NCBI GenBank assembly: GCA_944324075.1 | Contig: CALUUZ010000029.1 | Coordinates: 1-38,673, forward strand | Direction of reading: 5' to 3' | Source of the DNA: Candidatus Mailhella excrementigallinarum | GTDB taxonomy: Bacteria; Desulfobacterota; Desulfovibrionia; Desulfovibrionales; Desulfovibrionaceae | DNA length: 38,673 nucleotides | Shown here: piece by piece, positions 33,319 through 38,673 of the stretch | Numbering within the stretch: position 1 is the stretch's first letter | Layout of the letters: each line of letters starts with the position of its first letter | Made by a program: the position numbers and the translations under genes | Notes under the pieces: model-generated | What the model saw: the letters and a program-made list of their open reading frames with translations, nothing else | What the model was told of the DNA's origin: nothing | The model's database searches: none

Positions 33319-34420
33319 CATGCTTTTCCGGCCGGAAGCGGGGTTGCGTGGGCTAGACCGGAGCGGCGCGCTGCTGGCTCTGCGGGTGCGCTCCTTTGTT
33401 CGGGAAGAGCTGGGGGTGGACTGGCGGGGAAAGACTCTTCTCATCTCCTTATCCGGAGGTATTGATTCCACGGCGCTGTTCTGCCTGCTTCTGGCCTTGC
33501 GGCCGCTTGAAAAGCTGACACTGGCCGCTGCGCACCTTGATCATTGTCTGCGCCCGGAAAGCGGCGCTGACGCTGCACATGTCCGGGCTCTGTGCGCCGC
33601 CTGGGGCATTCCCCTTCATGAACGGCGTGAAGACATCCGGATGCGCTCGGAAAAAGAGGCCATCGGTGAAGAGGAGGCCGGACGCTCAGCACGGCGGGCC
33701 TTTCTGAGCGAAACCGCACGCTGTGTGAACGCAGACTGGGTAGTGTTGGCTCATCACGCGGATGACTTGGCGGAAGATATTCTTATGCGTCTGACGCGCG
33801 GCGCGGCATGGCCCGGACTCGGTGGCATGTGCGGCTGTGATTCTCAACCGGGCTTGCCTTTGCTTCGGCCGCTTCTGATGGAAGAAAAGGCTACTCTGCG
33901 CGGACTGCTGGAACGCATGCATGTGCCATGGAGAGATGATGTCACCAATGCCGAGCGCATCGGCCGGCGTAATCGGGTTCGCCTTGATATCCTGCCGCTG
34001 CTGAAAGCGGAGAATCCCGCCTTTCTTGATGCCGCCCGCCGTCTCTGGCGGAGCGCCCGCCAGGATGAGGCGTACTGGCGGGAACTTCTGGCCGGGATCT
34101 TCGACGGGAATGAAGCGACGGAGGATGGGCTGCTGCTGCGGAGGGAGAAGCTGATGTGTCTGCCGGAAAGCGCGCGGCTGCGGGCCTATATGATCGTTCT
34201 GGAGCGGCTGATCCGTTCACGGCCTCCTGGCTGCGGACAAAGAACACAGGGGCGCCATTCCGTCCTGTTTGCTCTTGATCGCGCCCTGCGCGAAAAACGC
34301 CATGGAAAACGCTTTCTCTTTCCAGGCGGCCTGGAAGCGGAACTTTCCGCGAGGGGAGTGCTTTTCCGTTTTGTTTTTCCGAAACAGGCTGCTGACAGCA
34401 AGGTTTCTGCAAAGACATAA
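33293..34420 (+). CDS. tilS: TilS, tRNA(Ile)-lysidine synthetase
   Basis: Attaches lysine to C34 of the CAU-anticodon tRNA-Ile, so that it reads AUA; essential in bacteria. The 375-residue protein has the ATP-pyrophosphatase P-loop SGGIDS at 54-59, then ALLLRPLEKLTLAAAHLDHCLRPESG and VVLAHHADDLAEDILMRLTRG, as in the family. LRRPLL-type wording appears as LPLLRPLLMEEKATLRGLL, with the PWRDDVTNAERIGRRNRVR segment that binds tRNA. ATG 33293 overlaps the preceding gene by 26 bases; ATG 33320, one base after its stop, would give a protein nine residues shorter. Neither has a good ribosome binding site. Confidence 0.93.
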   Translation: MSGASSIPDMLFRPEAGLRGLDRSGALLALRVRSFVREELGVDWRGKTLLISLSGGIDSTALFCLLLALRPLEKLTLAAAHLDHCLRPESGADAAHVRALCAAWGIPLHERREDIRMRSEKEAIGEEEAGRSARRAFLSETARCVNADWVVLAHHADDLAEDILMRLTRGAAWPGLGGMCGCDSQPGLPLLRPLLMEEKATLRGLLERMHVPWRDDVTNAERIGRRNRVRLDILPLLKAENPAFLDAARRLWRSARQDEAYWRELLAGIFDGNEATEDGLLLRREKLMCLPESARLRAYMIVLERLIRSRPPGCGQRTQGRHSVLFALDRALREKRHGKRFLFPGGLEAELSARGVLFRFVFPKQAADSKVSAKT

Positions 34421-34454
34421 CCTGTTCATAAAGGCATACAGGGGGGCGGCCGCG

Positions 34455-36737
34455 CTAGACCAGGGGGAATTCCATGCGGATGAGCGCGCCGCCGTGCGGC
34501 GCGTTTCGTGCAATGATACTTCCGCCATGATCCTGCACCAACGCCCGGACAATGGAAAGCCCCAGGCCCGTTCCACCCTGTTTGCGTGAATAATACGGCT
34601 CGAACAGCTTGGCGGCGTCTTCCTCGGGGAGTCCCGGTCCGTTGTCCTCGATTTCGACCCGCAGATTTTCCCGTCTGGCGTCCAGTTCCGCGCGGATGAC
34701 TACTTTCGCGCCCGGCGCGGCTGTTTCCCCACCGAGGGCCTCCGCCGCATTTCCCATCAGGTTCAGCAGAACCCGGTGCATGGCCTCGGCATCCAGCGGC
34801 ATGTCGGGAAGGGGGGACGGAATATCAAGCAGCCATTCAATGCGAGGGTGGCTGGTCCGGAACATGACAACAAGTTCTTCAAGTAACGGATAAAGGTTTC
34901 CCTCGGTCAGCGAAACTTCGGGAATGGCGGCAAAAGAGGAAAACTCCGCCACCATATTCTGCATTCGTTCGACCTCCTTGACAATTAATCCTGTTGACTG
35001 GGAGAAGGCGGGATCGCTGATGCCCGCCGAAAACTTTCTTTCCAGACGCTGGGCTGAAAGTTTGATGGGGGTCAGAGGATTCTTGATTTCATGTGCTATG
35101 CGCCTGGCAACCTCCTGCCAGGCGGCGAAGCGCTGCATACGGGCCAGCTCGGTAATATCCTCGATGACCGCGACCACGCTGCTGAATTCGCCGTCCTTTT
35201 CGATTTGTCCGGGCAGTACCACGACATGGAGCAGAAGCTTCCAGTGGCGTCCGCCGCGTACAAAATCCAGTCCCTGCTGCCAGGGGCGCTCGGGATGCCT
35301 GCGCAGAAAGTCATACATGGCATGGAGCAGGCGGGCATATTCCGGCTGGAGAGAAAGGGACGGATTCCTGCCTTCCCAGCGTTTTGCCGAGGTTGCAAAT
35401 ATGGTGCAGGCAGCCTTGTTCATGGTCTGTATGTTCCCATGCGCGTCAAGCGTGACCACTCCCGTGGCTATATTTTCCAGAACGGTTTCAATATACTGGT
35501 TACGGGCTTCAAGAATACGGCTGCGTTCTTCAAGAAGTTTGTTAAGGTTCGTCAGACGTTCCCGGCTTTCCCTGACGTCCTGCGCCATTCTGTTGAATGA
35601 GGTGACCAGCTGTCCGAGTTCGTCCTTGCCGGAATCCTGTACGGGGTCGTCCGGTTCGCCTCGGGCGAGTTTGACCGTGCCGCGCGACAGGGCGAGAATA
35701 GGCTCGGTAAGCTGGCGTGAAAGACGGAAAGCGACCCAGACCGATCCAAAAATGACCACCAGACTCAGCAGGCCGAGTACAAGGGAGAACGACAGCTTGA
35801 GGGGACGCTTCAGGTTTTTAAGCTGGCTGTATTCCTCGAAGCCCTGACTGATTTTTTCAAGTTCCGTCAGAAGTCCCTTGCCCATGGTTTCCGCTGTTAC
35901 CAGGTAAAGTCCCTCTGTCCCCGGTACGGGAACACTGCAAACCACATAGTCTCCCGAAGGTTCGGACCACAGCACGGAATCGAAGCCGGAGCGGGAAGTC
36001 TGTTCCCAGTTGAACCTTCTGCGGACATTCTGCCAGATCGGGATGAAATTTTCCCGTGCATGCCAATGGCGTTCCACATAGGACGGAGGATTGGAGGGAA
36101 TCCGCTGAATAAAGCCAACCAGCGCCAGTCCGCTTTGTTTCTGGTGGCGGATGAGCAGTTCGTCCCGACGATCACTGTCGGAAGGAAGCGCGGCAAGCTC
36201 TTCCAGCAAAATACCCGCATTGGCGCGCAGACGCTCTGCCGCTGCCGCATAGAAATTCTGCCCGATCTGCAGTGCGGCCTGCATGGAGTTTTCCACTTGG
36301 GACTTGAACCAGTAATCAACGCTGGTAACGACAACGCGGTTGGCCGCAAGAAACATGATAAGAACCGGTATGAAGGAAATGGAGATGAACGCGAGTACCA
36401 GACGGGTACGCAGGCGTGCCCCGAAAATCTTCCTCTTTCGTTCCAGAAAGAGTTTCACTACGCTGCGGGAAACCAGAAAGAGCACTACCAGCATCAGGAT
36501 AATATTGATGTTGAGCAGAACAAGGAAAAGCCAGGAGTCTCCTTCCAGATAGGAAAGCTGCCACCATGAGCTGACCACCACAACCAATACGGTGATCAGG
36601 GCTGCCGTCAGTTCAAGGCGGCGACGACGCAGTTCGCGTTCCTTCTGCTCCTCCGGGGAACGTCGTATCGCGCGCTCTTCAGGAGGAAGAAGAAAGCCGT
36701 CATCCGGGTCAAATGACGTCCCTTTTCGATTTTTCAT
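34455..36737 (-). CDS. NtrY-like sensor histidine kinase
   Basis: Membrane sensor kinase. The 760-residue protein has an N-terminal cytoplasmic tail, about four membrane helices between residues 45 and 150 (TAALITVLVVVVSSWW, LFLVLLNINIILMLVVLFLVS, LVLAFISISFIPVLIMFLA), a periplasmic region and a further helix near 320-340. Then come a HAMP domain (LTEPILALSRGTVKLARGE), a PAS domain near RNQYIETVLENIATGVVTLD, the phosphoacceptor His549 in RIAHEIKNPLTPIKLSAQR, and an ATPase domain with DNGPGLP and GTGLGLSIVRALVQDHGG. The architecture is that of NtrY. No response regulator gene (NtrX) is next to it; tilS lies convergently 34 bases away. ATG 36737 has only a weak ribosome binding site. Confidence 0.9.
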   Translation of the reverse strand: MKNRKGTSFDPDDGFLLPPEERAIRRSPEEQKERELRRRRLELTAALITVLVVVVSSWWQLSYLEGDSWLFLVLLNINIILMLVVLFLVSRSVVKLFLERKRKIFGARLRTRLVLAFISISFIPVLIMFLAANRVVVTSVDYWFKSQVENSMQAALQIGQNFYAAAAERLRANAGILLEELAALPSDSDRRDELLIRHQKQSGLALVGFIQRIPSNPPSYVERHWHARENFIPIWQNVRRRFNWEQTSRSGFDSVLWSEPSGDYVVCSVPVPGTEGLYLVTAETMGKGLLTELEKISQGFEEYSQLKNLKRPLKLSFSLVLGLLSLVVIFGSVWVAFRLSRQLTEPILALSRGTVKLARGEPDDPVQDSGKDELGQLVTSFNRMAQDVRESRERLTNLNKLLEERSRILEARNQYIETVLENIATGVVTLDAHGNIQTMNKAACTIFATSAKRWEGRNPSLSLQPEYARLLHAMYDFLRRHPERPWQQGLDFVRGGRHWKLLLHVVVLPGQIEKDGEFSSVVAVIEDITELARMQRFAAWQEVARRIAHEIKNPLTPIKLSAQRLERKFSAGISDPAFSQSTGLIVKEVERMQNMVAEFSSFAAIPEVSLTEGNLYPLLEELVVMFRTSHPRIEWLLDIPSPLPDMPLDAEAMHRVLLNLMGNAAEALGGETAAPGAKVVIRAELDARRENLRVEIEDNGPGLPEEDAAKLFEPYYSRKQGGTGLGLSIVRALVQDHGGSIIARNAPHGGALIRMEFPLV

Positions 36738-36924
36738 ATAAAGTCCGGCTAAAATAAGTGTTGAGACTGCCTTTTTGTGGCACAGGGAGGATGGCTTGGC
36801 AAGCATCTGCCGGAGCGCCTTGCGCGTTCCCTCTTGCCATAATGGAAAAGAGGATTAGCTTAAGGAAACCGCGCCTGGCACGTGTTCGACAAACTGCCAA
36901 GGCGTCTGTATCGGAGAAGTGCTT

Positions 36925-37203
36925 ATGCCCATGTTCGATTTCCATTGTCCAAAGTGTCAGTATCTTTTTGAGGAGCTGGTATTCGGAGATGAGGTTCCGT
37001 CCTGTCCGCAGTGCGGCGAATCCCGGACGGAGCGTCGTGTTTCCGCGCCAAGCCCGCAAAAAACGGGGGCCTTTCCCTTCAAGATCGGCCCTGTTCATCC
37101 CGCCATGCGCGGTCCCCGGCATTCATCATGCGGAGGGAACTGCGGGGGGGGCTGTTCCGGCCCCTCATGTTCTTCCGGGGGGAAGGACGGGACGCCGCTC
37201 TGA
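36925..37203 (+). CDS. FmdB-like zinc-ribbon protein
   Basis: Small predicted regulatory protein of the FmdB family; function is largely unknown. The 92-residue protein begins MPMFDFHCPKCQYLFEELV, matching the MPIYxYxCxxC start of the family, and has a second CPQC pair, so one zinc ribbon (CPKC, CPQC) is complete. The C-terminal half is rich in Gly, Ser and Cys with no obvious fold. GGAG eight bases upstream supports ATG 36925, and the GTG two codons upstream is not needed. A run of eight G at 37144-37151 lies in the Gly-rich tail. It is followed after 44 bases by the htrA gene. Confidence 0.85.
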   Translation: MPMFDFHCPKCQYLFEELVFGDEVPSCPQCGESRTERRVSAPSPQKTGAFPFKIGPVHPAMRGPRHSSCGGNCGGGCSGPSCSSGGKDGTPL

Positions 37204-37247
37204 AAATGTTCCCGTTATCCCTTTATAACATTTTGAGGAGACTTGTA

Positions 37248-38660
37248 ATGAACAGATTTTTCCGTCATGCCGTTTCCGGGGTGGCGATAGCCCTGATGGC
37301 CGCGGGTGCGGCACAGGCGGCCGCGACGTTGCCGAATTTCGTCCCGCTGGCGAAGAACGCCGGCCCGGCTGTGGTTAACATCAGTACAGAGAGGGAAGTT
37401 GTTGACCGCATGAGCAGCATGTTTGAAGGGCTTCCTCCCGGCATGGAACGCTTTTTTGAGCAGTTCGGGCCTTTTCAGGGGCGGCAGGGACCGAGAACCC
37501 GTAATGCTCTTGGTTCGGGGTTTATTATTTCGAGTGACGGCTATATTGTAACCAACAACCATGTGGTAGAGGGCGCCGATAAAATATATGTCAATCTGGA
37601 AGGGGATTCCAGCAAGGCGCATTCTTTGGAAGCCAGGCTCATTGGGCGTGATCCGGAGACAGATATCGCGCTGCTGAAAGTGGACAGCGACAAAAGTCTG
37701 CCCGTACTTCCTTTTGGCGATTCAGATCGCCTTGAAGTCGGGGAATGGGTTGTAGCCATTGGTAACCCCTTTGGGTTGAGCAATACTGTTACGGCGGGGA
37801 TTCTGAGCGCTAAGGGCCGCGATATTCATTCCGGTCCCTTTGACAACTTCCTGCAGACCGATGCTTCCATCAATCCTGGCAACAGCGGCGGCCCGCTGAT
37901 TAATATGGATGGTGAGGTTATTGGGATCAATACTGCCATTGTGGCCAGCGGTCAGGGGATCGGGTTCGCCATTCCCAGCAATTTGGCAATGAAAATTGTT
38001 GACGAGCTGAAAGAAGGCAAGAAAGTCAGCCGCGGATGGCTGGGAGTCGCCATTCAGGACGTGGATGAAAACGTGGCCAAGGCACTGGGGCTGAAGGATG
38101 CGCAGGGAGCGCTTATCGGCTCCGTAACCAAGGGCGAACCTGCCGATAAGGGAGGACTCAAGGCTGGCGACGTCATTATCCGTGTAGGCAAGAACTCTGT
38201 GAAGGACTCCGCTGAACTCCTGCGCCGCGTCGCTGAACTCAAGCCCGGCACGGAAGTTTCCGTCACCGTGATGCGTAACGGCAAGGAGCTGCGCAAGACC
38301 GTGGTTCTCGGTGAACGTGCCCAGCGCGGCATTCAGCAGGAGGAAAGCAGAGCGGAAAGCGGCATTGCCCTCGGTCTGAACGTCCGGCCGCTGACCAGGG
38401 AAAATGCGCGGGCCCTTGATCTTCCCGCTGATACCAAGGGGCTGCTTGTTGTCAAGGTAAATCCCGGCAGCCCTGCCGATAAGGCCGGTCTGCAAAGCGG
38501 CGACGTCATCCGTTCCGCCAATCTCACTGAGGTGACCGATGCCGACGAATTGCGCAATATCCTTGAAAAGGAAGCAAAGGAACGTGGTGCGGTCATGTTT
38601 CAGATCCTTCGCCGCGGCGATAGCTTCTTCGTCACCATTCCCTTTGATTCCGGCAAGTAA
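37248..38660 (+). CDS. HtrA/DegP periplasmic serine protease
   Basis: Periplasmic protease-chaperone dealing with misfolded envelope proteins. The 470-residue precursor has a signal peptide (MNRFFRHAVSGVAIALMAAG...AQA) and a trypsin-like domain with triad His105 (NNHVVEG), Asp139 (ETDIALLKVD) and Ser213 (NPGNSGGPL). Two PDZ domains follow: GWLGVAIQDVDENVAKALGL...GDVIIRVGKNSV, about residues 260-350, and NPGSPADKAGLQSGDVIRSANL, about 385-465. The ATG at 37248 is fixed by GAGGAG seven bases upstream and by the signal peptide, although the frame is open 237 bases further upstream. Two PDZ domains fit the DegP/DegQ type rather than DegS. Confidence 0.96.
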   Translation: MNRFFRHAVSGVAIALMAAGAAQAAATLPNFVPLAKNAGPAVVNISTEREVVDRMSSMFEGLPPGMERFFEQFGPFQGRQGPRTRNALGSGFIISSDGYIVTNNHVVEGADKIYVNLEGDSSKAHSLEARLIGRDPETDIALLKVDSDKSLPVLPFGDSDRLEVGEWVVAIGNPFGLSNTVTAGILSAKGRDIHSGPFDNFLQTDASINPGNSGGPLINMDGEVIGINTAIVASGQGIGFAIPSNLAMKIVDELKEGKKVSRGWLGVAIQDVDENVAKALGLKDAQGALIGSVTKGEPADKGGLKAGDVIIRVGKNSVKDSAELLRRVAELKPGTEVSVTVMRNGKELRKTVVLGERAQRGIQQEESRAESGIALGLNVRPLTRENARALDLPADTKGLLVVKVNPGSPADKAGLQSGDVIRSANLTEVTDADELRNILEKEAKERGAVMFQILRRGDSFFVTIPFDSGK

Positions 38661-38673
38661 GCAAGTTAAACAG

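Noticed and set aside
36738-36924. Sigma-54 promoter upstream of the NtrY-like kinase or FmdB gene
   Set aside because: TGGCAC occurs twice on the plus strand, but the matching GC-containing -12 element is absent at the right spacing.
37011-37247. HtrA starting at an upstream in-frame position
   Set aside because: The signal peptide and the GAGGAG site put the start at 37248; the upstream frame overlaps the FmdB gene.

Overview
The window reads as an ordinary chromosomal segment of a Gram-negative, moderately GC-rich anaerobe of the Desulfovibrionaceae type (Desulfovibrio, Bilophila, Mailhella and relatives). This placement is an inference from gene content and order: a riboflavin operon running into nusB-leuS-lptE-holA-radC-lon, a complete Mla lipid-transport operon including the outer-membrane lipoprotein, glutamyl-tRNA reductase next to a cytochrome-c-assembly-like protein and a siroheme synthase domain, an isolated hypC, and LPS-type glycosyltransferases. 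No sequence search could be run.

Layout. Positions 1-11451 (+) form a nearly gap-free gene train: ribD (5' end outside the window), ribE, ribBA, ribH, nusB, leuS, lptE, holA, radC and lon. Several junctions overlap by 1-16 bases, which suggests translational coupling. A perfect 13-bp hairpin separates lon from the opposing genes. Positions 11579-15794 (-) hold mlaE-mlaF-mlaD-mlaC-mlaA followed by a Gpt-type purine phosphoribosyltransferase. Positions 16001-16866 (+) hold hypC and a MarC-family membrane protein. Positions 17003-19346 (-) hold a DsbD-type disulfide reductant exporter and a small acidic protein of unknown function. A tRNA-Lys(CTT) with its own promoter-like sequence and terminator lies at 19438-19513. 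Positions 19823-25660 (-) encode a complete RND tripartite efflux pump in the order outer-membrane factor, adaptor, inner-membrane pump.

The one clearly accessory stretch is about 25740-27800. It has a strikingly AT-rich MarR-type regulator on the minus strand and a strikingly AT-rich SAM-dependent methyltransferase on the plus strand. They diverge from a 600-bp spacer whose middle is a GC-rich, hairpin-dense, apparently non-coding block. Both proteins resemble Firmicutes homologues, so this looks like a horizontally acquired unit placed next to the efflux operon. It is the most interesting part of the window, although nothing in it proves a new system.

From 27829 the core genome resumes: hemA, a CcsA/HemX-like protein and a siroheme synthase N-domain on the minus strand (tetrapyrrole entry and branch steps); a heptosyltransferase-like protein, a CgeB-like glycosyltransferase and tilS on the plus strand; an NtrY-like sensor kinase on the minus strand; then an FmdB-like zinc ribbon and an HtrA/DegP protease on the plus strand, ending 13 bases before the window edge.

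Functionally the window covers cofactor synthesis (riboflavin, tetrapyrroles), envelope maintenance (LptE, Mla, HtrA, DsbD, glycosyltransferases), protein quality control (Lon, HtrA), replication and translation (HolA, LeuS, TilS, tRNA-Lys) and drug or solvent export (RND pump).
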